Origin: Xenorhabdus bovienii
GTDB taxonomy: Bacteria > Pseudomonadota > Gammaproteobacteria > Enterobacterales > Enterobacteriaceae
NCBI RefSeq assembly: GCF_024721015.1
Contig: NZ_JANAIF010000041.1
Coordinates: 1-36,062, forward strand
DNA length: 36,062 nucleotides
Reading direction: 5' to 3'
Under the pieces are notes generated by a model, which saw only the letters and a list, made by a program, of their open reading frames with translations, did not search any database and was not told the origin of the DNA. The translations under genes and the position numbers were made by a program. Shown in pieces: positions 15,077 to 22,534 of this stretch (position 1 is the stretch's first letter; each line of letters begins with the position of its first letter).

Positions 15077-16510
15077 TTAATTTGCCTCTCGCTTCATCGA
15101 CATGGGAAATAAAGTTTTTTCGTCATAACGTCCTTTACACTCCGCTGTACCTTGGCTGCCTGATTGACAAACCACTTCAGGCATCGTGTAAACCGAACCA
15201 TCGCTACACTTCGCTTCACCAATATTATCCAGTTGCAGCGCCCCTGAATTCATCGCTGCCTTAACGGGAGCCTGGCAACGAACACCGTCACCGCGCGCCA
15301 TTTCAACCTGCCCTTTACCATCTGCCATCTGATACGTCAGACTGAGTGGTTTGCCAGTACGACTATCCTGAATTCCGGCACCTGCGTGCCAGCTACCATT
15401 GAGAAAATCAGTGGTACCCTGCCGCACCGCGATGTCTGGGATTGTAAGCGCCTCAGCAGGCGGAGAAACCTGTACTGGAGGGAGATTAATCTCAGGCAGA
15501 GAAGGTTTTGGCGTGCCATTGGATACCCCATCCGCAACTGGCGGTATCGGCTGAGTTGGGGTCATCGGTTCAATGGGATTCACGTCTGGTGAAACAGGGG
15601 AAGTTCCATCGACGGAGGAAGATGCGCCATCTATAGGCATCGCACCGTTAACAGGCACAGTACTATTAACAGAAGCCGTGCCATTGACGGAACTCATTCC
15701 TTTCACAAGAGGTAAAGAATGAGATTCATTCACTGATAGAGCTGGAACTGATCGTTCTGGTACGGGTTTCCCCTCTTTCGAGATTATTTCACCTTGAAGT
15801 GGCGGTGTAGAATGAGTGGAAGGTGTCATCCCCCAAATATAGACATCCGGTACGCAACCACGCAGTAACAACAGAGCAAGCAAAATCAATAATAGAGGCA
15901 GAAGCCACCACAACCAATGAGGCAATAGCCAACGTCGAGAACGTTCGGACACAAGCGGCGGCGTTGCAACCACAGTTTCAGCCGTGGGTTCGGTTGGTGC
16001 AACCGAAGCAACTGATGGCGTCACAGAACGTACTGTCCTTAAACACTCAAGAGGATTGGGACGAGCCTGCTGCTTCGCATTGACAAATCCCCAAAAAGTC
16101 ACCACGGGTTTACCATCGACCAAATAGATGTGATCCTGATCGGGAAACTGGATAGTTTTACTCAGCAAAGCGCCAAAAAGACGCATTTCAGGCGCCTTTT
16201 GCTGGATCATTTGTGCACTGAGCCGTTCGATAGCGGCCTGGTGAGCTTCCAGTTGCCGCAATGCTGACTGACGTTCATCATACGTTGCGGCCGACCAGGG
16301 AACGACGTTACCTGAAAAGCCGGCATACCAATCTATCCGATCACCCTGCTCATTGCCCTGTGGGATTGCCAGTGAATTAGCAACATCAGAGAGCTGCCGC
16401 AGGCGCAAGGTTTCTCGCAACTGTAATGCGGAAAGATGCACAGCCTGGCCATTTTCTCCCAGCGGCAGATAACTTTCGAGTTTATCACCACGTAAAAAAG
16501 TTTTTTTCAC
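15077..16510 (-). CDS. srfA: SrfA family membrane-anchored protein
   Basis: The protein has 477 residues and starts with GTG at 16508-16510, preceded by AAGGA. The cytoplasmic N-terminal domain (about 1-145) includes WYAGFSGNVVPW (61-72) and QFPDQDHIYLVDGKPVV (121-137). A linker follows, then one membrane span at about 196-216 and the sequence LLRGCVP. The periplasmic part has a low-complexity tract of Val-Asn-Gly/Ser-Thr-type repeats (about 265-305), a Pro-rich stretch, then a compact C-terminal domain with several Cys (VRCQAPVKA, VVCQSGSQG). The upstream VWA gene encodes the same N-terminal domain and anchor, so the two are paralogous in their front halves. It is followed four bases later by srfB. 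A membrane anchor for the SrfB/SrfC NTPases is the natural inference. Confidence 0.9.
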   Translation of the reverse strand: MKKTFLRGDKLESYLPLGENGQAVHLSALQLRETLRLRQLSDVANSLAIPQGNEQGDRIDWYAGFSGNVVPWSAATYDERQSALRQLEAHQAAIERLSAQMIQQKAPEMRLFGALLSKTIQFPDQDHIYLVDGKPVVTFWGFVNAKQQARPNPLECLRTVRSVTPSVASVAPTEPTAETVVATPPLVSERSRRWLLPHWLWWLLPLLLILLALLLLRGCVPDVYIWGMTPSTHSTPPLQGEIISKEGKPVPERSVPALSVNESHSLPLVKGMSSVNGTASVNSTVPVNGAMPIDGASSSVDGTSPVSPDVNPIEPMTPTQPIPPVADGVSNGTPKPSLPEINLPPVQVSPPAEALTIPDIAVRQGTTDFLNGSWHAGAGIQDSRTGKPLSLTYQMADGKGQVEMARGDGVRCQAPVKAAMNSGALQLDNIGEAKCSDGSVYTMPEVVCQSGSQGTAECKGRYDEKTLFPMSMKREAN

Positions 16511-16573
16511 AAGAAGCCGTTCCTTGCTATCAGAAAATACGACGTTGATGTATTCATTTTGCCTAAAAATGCC

Positions 16574-16602
16574 ATTGTAACGACAACGGAAAGCTCAGTA
16601 AA
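16574..16602 (-). promoter_or_regulatory. probable sigma-70 promoter for srfA
   Basis: On the minus strand TTTACT (16597-16602) and TACAAT (16574-16579) are separated by exactly 17 bases. The implied start lies about 57 bases before the srfA GTG. The 174-base gap here, by far the largest within the cluster, supports an internal promoter. Confidence 0.6.
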
Positions 16603-16684
16603 ACCCCTGTGTTTTTATTGCGCGATAATGCTCACCAACGCACATGTATTTATCTGGAAAATACCTTGTTTAACATAATTTTTT

Positions 16685-18061
16685 TTACTCATTACAATTT
16701 TCCGGAATATAATCCTGCATTGCTTGATTTATTACCTGATTAAACTGATTGGCATTATTCGCTGTGAATACTTTGCCACCAGTCTGACTGGCAATGCAAT
16801 TTCCCGCACCACTACTCATGATATCGACAACATTAACCTGTAGCCGGGGTTTGTTCTCTTTCAACTCACGAGCGACAGCACAGGGATCACCGCCACAAGT
16901 TTCATCACCATCTGAAATTAATAAGATTATCGCATCGCGATTCACACCATCCACTAAAGCCCCAGCCTTTTCCAAAGCCAGTGCCAGAGGCGTTTTTCCA
17001 TCCGGTGTAATACGATCAATCGCCCGTTTCAGTGCTGGCCGCTGCGTAGGCGAAAAAGGTAATGACGCGGAAACATGCCTGCAATCGAACGCCGCCACCA
17101 AGCTGACATTCATATCTGAAGGCAATTTATCGATAATCTTTTTCGCCGACTTCTTGGCCAGAGTAATACGGCTGGGTTCTCGCTCGATGTATTCGAAGGC
17201 TTTCCTTTGCAACAAATACTGTAGTTCTTGTGGAGTGACATCCACACTGATAGACATTGAGCCAGAAGCATCAAAAACCACCACAACCTCTGGAGCCTGA
17301 TTCCGTTTTCGCTGAGACGGACATCGCTTTCTGACATCCACTGGCGGGGGGATCACCACGGCTTCAGGTTTTACCTCTGGCACTGTTGGCGCGGGTTGTT
17401 CTATTGGTTGCTTTATTGGCTGTTCTACTGGCTTTACCTGCGGAGGTTTTACTGCCACAGGGGGATTAGGTTGTTTTATCGCAATATGAGTGTGACTGCG
17501 TGGCAGGCAGCCTCGCAGTAACCACAGCAATAATAGAATGAACAATAACAACAGCAACCACCATAACCAGCGCGGCTTTCGTTTCTGTTCTGGCTGAGAT
17601 GCGACAAGATCGGGAGAAGCAGTCCCGCTTCCGGCAATATTTTGAGATGCAGATGCGCTCATCGGCTCCCAAAGGATAACGGGTTGGCTATCCACACTCC
17701 AAATGTGTTCCTCAGCAGGAAACTGGCTGATTTTTCCCAGTAACGTCAGTAATTCGCTATCCACTCCCTCTTTTTCACTTAGCTGTTCACGCAGGCGAGC
17801 TAATACCGTCAATTGACGGGCAATTTGCGCCTGGAGCTTATCGCGTTCTATCGCAGATAACTGAGCAAAAGGGACGGGTTGGCCTTGTAAATCACTGTAC
17901 CATTCAATGGCACCATCACTGCTTTTGACAGGTTTAGCAAATAATGTAGAAAAATTTATCGGTAGATGCTGAACTAACGCAGAATGTAGGGCATCATAGT
18001 GACGTAATAGATACTCACTTTGAGCGCTTTCATGCGCTACTGTACGCGTTATTCTTATCAT
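16685..18061 (-). CDS. membrane-anchored VWA-domain protein, first gene of the srf cluster
   Basis: The protein has 458 residues. The cytoplasmic N-terminal domain (about 1-135) has WYSDLQGQPVPF (54-65) and QFPAEEHIWSVDSQPVI, matching the same positions in SrfA. A span of about 165-182 (WLWWLLLLLFILLLLWLL) ends in RGCLP, again as in SrfA. A Pro/Lys/Gln linker follows (VKPPQVKPVEQP), then a periplasmic von Willebrand A domain from about 255 to 450. Its metal site looks intact: DASGS from Asp264, a later Thr in TPLALAL, and Asp in ISDGDETCGG. The two Cys near the last motif could form a disulphide. VWA domains bind protein partners through the metal. I infer a scaffold linking SrfA-type anchors to periplasmic clients. 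The start codon has only a weak ribosome site. Confidence 0.88.
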   Translation of the reverse strand: MIRITRTVAHESAQSEYLLRHYDALHSALVQHLPINFSTLFAKPVKSSDGAIEWYSDLQGQPVPFAQLSAIERDKLQAQIARQLTVLARLREQLSEKEGVDSELLTLLGKISQFPAEEHIWSVDSQPVILWEPMSASASQNIAGSGTASPDLVASQPEQKRKPRWLWWLLLLLFILLLLWLLRGCLPRSHTHIAIKQPNPPVAVKPPQVKPVEQPIKQPIEQPAPTVPEVKPEAVVIPPPVDVRKRCPSQRKRNQAPEVVVVFDASGSMSISVDVTPQELQYLLQRKAFEYIEREPSRITLAKKSAKKIIDKLPSDMNVSLVAAFDCRHVSASLPFSPTQRPALKRAIDRITPDGKTPLALALEKAGALVDGVNRDAIILLISDGDETCGGDPCAVARELKENKPRLQVNVVDIMSSGAGNCIASQTGGKVFTANNANQFNQVINQAMQDYIPENCNE

Positions 18062-18211
18062 GCCTGCGACCCGCTTGCGGATGTGTAAGTCCTTTTAATG
18101 CACCCAAAATCGCTAATCCGTATGGGAATGTGATTTAATACATGAAAAACAGTCTCCTCCATTTCTCATGCGTATTTTAAGCCGTTAAACCACAAGTTTT
18201 TGAATCGGATC

Positions 18212-18240
18212 ATGATATAGATGCGTTCAACTTTTGTAAA
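18212..18240 (-). promoter_or_regulatory. probable sigma-70 promoter of the srf cluster
   Basis: On the minus strand TTTACA (18235-18240) and TATCAT (18212-18217) are spaced by exactly 17 bases. It would give a leader of about 145 bases before the first gene. The leader contains a GGAGGAG sequence followed by a two-codon ATG TAT TAA frame, which may be chance. No obvious operator palindrome surrounds it. Confidence 0.6.
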
Positions 18241-18361
18241 GAAGACTAAATAAATGGCTGTTTATTGTGAAATTATTGGGGGTTTATTCTAATAATATTA
18301 TAAGTTCATTGTATCCAGCTATCAATTTCTGATTCAATAAAAGCGACTGAGCGAGAGCCTA

Positions 18362-18384
18362 AAGGGGAGGGTTGCCCTCTTTTT
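18362..18384 (+). terminator. orphan rightward intrinsic terminator
   Basis: GAGGG and CCCTC pair around a TTG loop (18367-18379) and are followed by TTTTT; the flanking AA/TT and GU pairs extend the stem. It is oriented rightward, but no rightward gene lies upstream: the next feature to the left is the 5' end of the leftward srf cluster. It therefore terminates either an unannotated RNA starting near 18250 or a transcript whose gene was lost. Confidence 0.65.
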
Positions 18385-18618
18385 ACACTAAGCTCTATCA
18401 GTCAGCCATAGAAGAATAGATTTTATTAATGTCCAATTCACCATTACATGCGATCCTGACATCGTAAACATACAAGTAGCCAAATCTATAAAACAACCAA
18501 TTGAACTCATTCTCCAGTATTGAGGAACCTATTTTATTGATGTTCACAGACGGAAAAGTAGCCCACCGCCTTCATGTTACTTAGCAATATGTATTGTTGA
18601 TTAAATGAGGGAATAAAT

Positions 18619-19035
18619 ATGAGCACTCAAGATAAAAAGCCTGAGTTAAAAGCCTTAGAAGAAGAAGATGAAGTTGTCATAGTGCCGACCAGAAAATATG
18701 TAAAAGACTCCATTCAAAACCACGCCCAGAGCCGTGATCACCCTGATGCAACACTTAAAGATAAAGGATTTGTGATCCTAAGCAATGATGTCGGTAGTGA
18801 TAGCGAAACTAATGCAGCAACACCAAAAGCAGTCAAAGCTGCATACGATTTGGCAAATACCGCTAATAAAAATGCTAGCAATGCAAATAATAACGCCAAT
18901 ACTCGATTAGAGAAAAATCGAAATGGGGAGGATATTCCTGACAAAGAAACATTTGTGAAAAATATCGGATTAGCGGAAACCGTGGAACGGGCAAAAAATG
19001 CGGTAACTATTGATATAGTATACTCGCACCTTTGA
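18619..19035 (+). pseudogene. phage tail-fibre N-terminal fragment
   Basis: The frame encodes 138 residues and has a good ribosome site (GAGGG, seven bases before ATG). The middle carries the phage tail-fibre repeat signature: HPDATLKDKGFVILSN followed by AATPKAVKAAYDLA, which occurs in P2- and lambda-type side tail fibres. A Asn/Ala-rich helical stretch follows (NASNANNNANTR), then FVKNIGLAETVERAKNA, the usual prelude to the next fibre domain. After about 19000 the sequence stops looking like fibre, and the frame closes within a few codons (DIVYSHL). All later fibre domains, including the receptor-binding tip, are gone. It was probably truncated by the recombination that put the recombinase gene directly behind it. 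It may still be translated, but cannot make a functional fibre. Confidence 0.85.
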
Positions 19036-20035
19036 GGAATGTTGTATTCGTTGGCTTAGGGAAAAAGAGCATAAGAAATCATTGAATGATGACAAAACGA
19101 AAATTGAATTTTTCCTACAACATTTCTCTGGTCGAGATATCTCAACAATAACAGCAAATGAGGTTTACGATGCTGTTTCAAAAATGAAAAATCGCAAGCA
19201 CTACCAGATTTGGGAAAGCAAACGTGATGCCGCATTAAGGAAAGGAAGAAAAACTCCTGTGTATGAGGCGATCCCTGTTAGCCAGGCGACGAAAAGCCAG
19301 CATTTATCATTCTTTAGATCACTGTTACGAGCAGCGGCCAATGAATGGAACTGGATAAAATCAGCGCCGGTTATTAAAACAAAAAAACCGATTAGTAAGC
19401 GTATCAGATGGCTAACCAAAGATGAAGCAGCAAGGCTAATAGAGTGTATGCCTGAAAGCATGAAATCAATTGTTATCTTTGCGTTAGCAACCGGACTTAG
19501 ACGCTCCAACATTATCGACCTAGAATGGCAACAGGTCGATATGCAAAGAAAGGCGGCATGGATAAACCCAGAGAACGCCAAGGCTGGCAAAGCAATAGGC
19601 ATAGCTCTCAATGATACTGCATGCCGAGTACTAAGGGATCAGATAGGCAAGCATTCCAGATGGGTATTTGTTCATACAAAAGCAAAGCATAGGCCAGATG
19701 GAACTCTAACACCTACGGTTAGAAAAATGCGAGTTGATGATAACAATGCTTGGAACTCAGGATTGAAGCGAGCAGGAATAGAAGATTTCCGCTTCCATGA
19801 TCTGAGGCATACATGGGCTAGCTGGCTGGTTCAATCCGGTGTTCCATTATCCGCACTGCAAGAGATGGGGGGATGGGAGTCAATTGAAATGGTAAGGCGA
19901 TATGCTCATTTAGCGCCTAATCACTTAAGCGAGCATGCACGTAAAATTGACTTACTTTTTGGAGATAACGACACAAATACGACACAAGGAGAAAATCAGG
20001 TAGGATTAAAACTAGCTCCCTACAGGATTCGATAA
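19019..20035 (+). pseudogene. phage-type tyrosine recombinase (integrase), N-terminus lost
   Basis: The frame opens right after a TAG at 19016-19018. Its first residues ([20 protein letters not shown]) already read as integrase N-terminal domain, so the true start and some 20-40 residues are missing. The only usable initiation codon soon after is a TTG at 19082, giving 317 residues. The catalytic domain is complete: Arg140 (TGLRRSN), His239 and Arg242 (HDLRHTW), Trp265 in the second His position (MGGW) and nucleophile Tyr274 (RRYAHL), numbered from the TTG. The 5' part overlaps the tail-fibre frame in another phase. With the arm-binding domain disrupted it is probably inactive for integration. 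It marks one end of a decayed prophage. Confidence 0.85.
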
Positions 20036-20087
20036 AATTATTTATAGTATTGTTTTTAAATGATTTTATTTAGTTCAATTTTCTACT

Positions 20088-20107
20088 ATACCCCCTTTAA
20101 TACCCCC
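20088..20107. repeat. paired ATACCCCC direct repeats behind the integrase
   Basis: ATACCCCC occurs at 20088-20095 and again at 20100-20107, 12 bases apart, about 55 bases after the integrase stop. Short C-rich direct repeats beside a recombinase gene are often arm-type binding sites or flank an attachment site. No core duplication could be identified within the window. Confidence 0.35.
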
Positions 20108-20226
20108 ATATTATTTTGCTTCTGTTTGCCTAATTTTTGTTTGGTTGGCACTGTTGAGAGCAGGTCTTTTATTGCAAAAATATCATCAATGAAGTAAATG
20201 TTGCCAAATATGCAATAATATACTAA

Positions 20227-20346
20227 TCAAACTCCACGCCACTGTTTGTAGAACAATACGCGATGAGGTATAGGAGCATCTTGAATAGTGACTGATATAA
20301 CTTCAAGAGAGCTTGCCCATTCTTTTAACATATATAACACATCCAT
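20227..20346 (-). CDS. possible small protein, 39 residues
   Basis: The frame begins MDVLYMLKEWASS and ends VLFYKQWRGV. The amino-acid composition and the segment QDAPIPHRVLFYKQW look like real protein. The frame stays open upstream to 20376, so a GTG at 20364 would overlap the end of the preceding 166-codon gene by eight bases and permit translational coupling. No ribosome site is evident at either start. It could also be the C-terminal remnant of a longer phage gene. No family is recognised. The remaining sequence from 20036 to 20226 shows no gene. Confidence 0.35.
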   Translation of the reverse strand: MDVLYMLKEWASSLEVISVTIQDAPIPHRVLFYKQWRGV

Positions 20347-20356
20347 TAATTTTCTA

Positions 20357-20857
20357 TCATACACCTTCAATTTTGTTTAGTATGAAAATGTTAACTATAT
20401 AATCAAAATTTTTATTAAAAAAAACTTGATAGATAAATGAACCTGCAAGAAAAGTATATCCAGATATAAATTTCCAATTTCGTTTAATTACATACCAAGA
20501 ATTCCAAATACTTCTAAATCTTTCAACGTTATTTAATTTTTCAAATAAAATTCCTCTTTCATCATCAGATATATATGAATCTATTATTTCTCTTTTTATG
20601 TTCCTCTTAGTTTTTGTGAAGTTAGAATTAGAGTCAATCAAAAAAAGTTTATTAAAAAAGAATATCATGCTAAGTGTAAAAGCGATTATTTGAGCTACTT
20701 TATTAGGAATGCCCCAGCATCCTATACCTATTAATAATGCCCACTCTGCAATTGATGCATCTTGTAAATCATCCCACCATTTATTAATATCTCTAGCGTG
20801 CTTTTTTATATCTCGCTTTATTTCTGAAAAATCTGGGGATCTTTGACAACGTTTCAA
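20357..20857 (-). CDS. AT-rich hypothetical membrane protein, two TM segments
   Basis: The protein has 166 residues and starts at TTG (20855-20857), supported by AAGGA seven bases upstream. The N-terminal 38 residues are charged (EIKRDIKKHARDINKWWDDL). A hydrophobic hairpin-like region spans about 39-68 (WALLIGIGCWGI, IIAFTLSMIFFF). A cytoplasmic-looking Lys/Glu-rich middle and a second hydrophobic stretch near 130-147 follow. The gene is much more AT-rich than its neighbours, which points to recent transfer, and it sits between two phage recombinase genes, the usual place for phage cargo such as superinfection exclusion or toxin genes. No family is recognised. Translation may be coupled to the small frame that overlaps its end. 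Confidence 0.65.
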   Translation of the reverse strand: MKRCQRSPDFSEIKRDIKKHARDINKWWDDLQDASIAEWALLIGIGCWGIPNKVAQIIAFTLSMIFFFNKLFLIDSNSNFTKTKRNIKREIIDSYISDDERGILFEKLNNVERFRSIWNSWYVIKRNWKFISGYTFLAGSFIYQVFFNKNFDYIVNIFILNKIEGV

Positions 20858-20970
20858 AATGCATTCCTTTATATTGACAAAATAACCTAATAAAAATATA
20901 TAGCCATGAACATAAATTTAATAATTACAGATATTATTTTAGTTTCATGGCTTATTTCATTGAAATCAGT

Positions 20971-21240
20971 CTATTCAACAGAAACTTTGCGAACCTTACG
21001 TTCAATAAGCTGACCGTAACTATCAAAATAACGGCTCGGCCAAATTTCAGAGGGATGAATACCAAGATAATCCGCAATTATCCATTCGCCTTTAGGCCAC
21101 GGCCTACTGAATGCATTTGCCAGTGTCGATGAACTGAGTCCCGCTTCACGAGAAACAGCCGCTAAAGTTGTACCACGTTTACGTAATGCAGCAATAATGT
21201 CGGCCTGATGCCAGTCATTTTGAACATTGTTATTATTCAT
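20971..21240 (-). CDS. Ner/Nlp-type phage DNA-binding regulator
   Basis: The protein has 89 residues starting MNNNNVQNDWHQADII at 21240, with GGAAGGGG about nine bases upstream. It matches the Ner/Nlp (SfsB) family: a helix-turn-helix at about residues 11-45 (ALRKRGTTLAAVSREAGL, then SSSTLANAFSRPWPKGE), then YLGIHPSEIWPSRY. Ner of phage Mu represses early transcription, and Nlp is its chromosomal relative. The open frame continues upstream to 21411 (a protein beginning MKSRTLVGC), but the ribosome site and the family start favour 21240. It lies between a degraded prophage and a second recombinase gene and was probably part of a phage control region. A basic tail (ERKVRKV) ends the protein. 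Confidence 0.85.
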   Translation of the reverse strand: MNNNNVQNDWHQADIIAALRKRGTTLAAVSREAGLSSSTLANAFSRPWPKGEWIIADYLGIHPSEIWPSRYFDSYGQLIERKVRKVSVE

Positions 21241-21373
21241 TCCTGCTACCCCTTCCATTAATAATATTGATGGTGGTGGTGATTCAAGGCAGGGTTCGCG
21301 GACTGGAATCAAGAAACCAGCAAGGCCGAAGCCTTCCCCACCTGAACCACCATTGAAAGGGTGATAACAGGCG

Positions 21374-21398
21374 CACTGGTAGAAACATCCTACCAGTG
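21374..21398. other. perfect 9-bp hairpin upstream of the Ner-like gene
   Basis: CACTGGTAG (21374-21382) and CTACCAGTG (21390-21398) pair perfectly around a 7-base loop. It lies in the leader of the Ner-like gene, inside the upstream extension of that frame. It has no T-run, so it is a candidate operator or structured leader element rather than a terminator. Confidence 0.4.
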
Positions 21399-21500
21399 TT
21401 CTTGATTTCAAGGCCGCGACGCCTCGACCATTAGATTTTGCTAATGGCGGAAATACTTTAACTGATTGTTTTATCTAACTCAATAACCGAACGACTAAGG

Positions 21501-22370
21501 TTAACGACTATAAACCCGTTCCACATAACGCCCACGACCATCCCCATGCCCCAAATCCATTGAAACCAGTGCCCGCGCTTCCTGACGGCTAAAACCATGT
21601 TGTTGGTAAAAATTTAATGCATCCTGCGCCCACGCATAGCGCAAGCTGTGGGGAGAATGGCAGCCTGTTAGACCCATCTTTGTGGTGTGCGCACGCCAGT
21701 AGTTCATGGCTTGTTTGAGATCCGGTTTATCAATCAACCTGCCGTTACGTTGTTCTGCAATAGCCATTGCCTGTTCGACAGCCTCTTTCACCGCTGAGAT
21801 ATCCAATACACGGGTTTGTCTTGGCCGGCCGCCTTTTGTGCCGAAAACTACATGCAGTTTCGGCTCCGATTGATCTAACTGTTTTCGCCAACTTTTTAAT
21901 GAAGCACTGCATTGCACCGCTTCCTGAGAACGTAATCCCATCAAACGGGCGAGTTTCAGTGTGACGGCCAATCCGGCATCACGTTCAAGTGCCTTTTGAT
22001 AAACAGCCTGAAACGTGGCATCAGGGATCGCCTGCTTAGTCCCGGCGCGACTGCTACCGCTTAATCCCAATGCCTGATTACTCAATCGCGGCGAGGTTTC
22101 CAGTTTCTCCCGGCCGGCCATACGAAAGATATTACGCAGTGCAGCCATTTCATTTTGCACTGTTCGCTTGGCAATTCCCTGAGACAAACGGGCATCAACA
22201 TACTGTTCCACATGTTTGGCTTTTAACTGGCTGAGACTTTTCACCTGGATATTTAGGCTTAACAACAACGCACCCAGACGACCTGCAGTCCGAATGCGGT
22301 CATGGCAAGTTTTATGGCTGCCGCCCGCCTTCCGGGCAAAAAATTTTAATTCTTTCATCAATCGGCTCAT
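21501..22370 (-). CDS. tyrosine recombinase (Integrase_1-type domain protein)
   Basis: The protein has 289 residues starting MSRLMKEL at 22370, with GAGGGG five bases upstream; an 11-codon longer frame lacks such a site. The N-terminal SAM-like domain (about 5-90) includes KTCHDRIRTAGRL and TVQNEMAALRNIF. The catalytic domain has Arg147 (LMGLRSQEA), His241 and Arg244 (HSLRYAW), His275 (LGHGDGRGRY) and nucleophile Tyr282. All catalytic residues are present, so it may be active. It resembles enterobacterial integrase-domain proteins (PF12834/PF12835) found singly near islands, which differ from classical phage integrases. It lies at the border of the T6SS island, transcribed away from it, and could be that island's mobility gene. 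Confidence 0.9.
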   Translation of the reverse strand: MSRLMKELKFFARKAGGSHKTCHDRIRTAGRLGALLLSLNIQVKSLSQLKAKHVEQYVDARLSQGIAKRTVQNEMAALRNIFRMAGREKLETSPRLSNQALGLSGSSRAGTKQAIPDATFQAVYQKALERDAGLAVTLKLARLMGLRSQEAVQCSASLKSWRKQLDQSEPKLHVVFGTKGGRPRQTRVLDISAVKEAVEQAMAIAEQRNGRLIDKPDLKQAMNYWRAHTTKMGLTGCHSPHSLRYAWAQDALNFYQQHGFSRQEARALVSMDLGHGDGRGRYVERVYSR

Positions 22371-22384
22371 CTGATCCCCTCTGC

Positions 22385-22534
22385 TTAACTTTTCAACATG
22401 CAATCTCTAGCGCGCGACAGTGCGGACAAACTGGAAGTTCCGGCCTTGCCCTTGACGAATATCTGTGCGCCAGAGTGAACGCTTGTTGAGGTATTGCGGG
22501 GTATCGGTTGAGTACGCGGTACTGCCGCCTGCAT
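22385..22534 (-). CDS. possible leader ORF directly upstream of the recombinase, 49 residues
   Basis: The frame starts MQAAVPRTQPIPRN and ends SRARDCMLKS, stopping 14 bases before the recombinase ATG, with the recombinase ribosome site in the gap. The frame stays open 14 codons further upstream (RGWLFAGGDD). Its composition is protein-like, but no ribosome site is visible at the ATG. It may be a leader peptide coupled to the recombinase or a decayed gene. Confidence 0.3.
   Translation of the reverse strand: MQAAVPRTQPIPRNTSTSVHSGAQIFVKGKAGTSSLSALSRARDCMLKS

Noticed and set aside
15823..16083. Plus-strand frame antisense to srfA
   Set aside because: Its apparent quality comes from the codon pattern of srfA on the other strand; no ribosome site and no recognisable domain.
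15077..16510. SrfA as a secreted toxin
   Set aside because: The sequence shows an internal membrane span and a cytoplasmic N-terminal domain with no cleavable signal peptide, so a membrane-anchored component fits better.
19201..19611. 136-codon minus-strand frame inside the integrase
   Set aside because: Antisense of conserved integrase catalytic sequence; no start signal.
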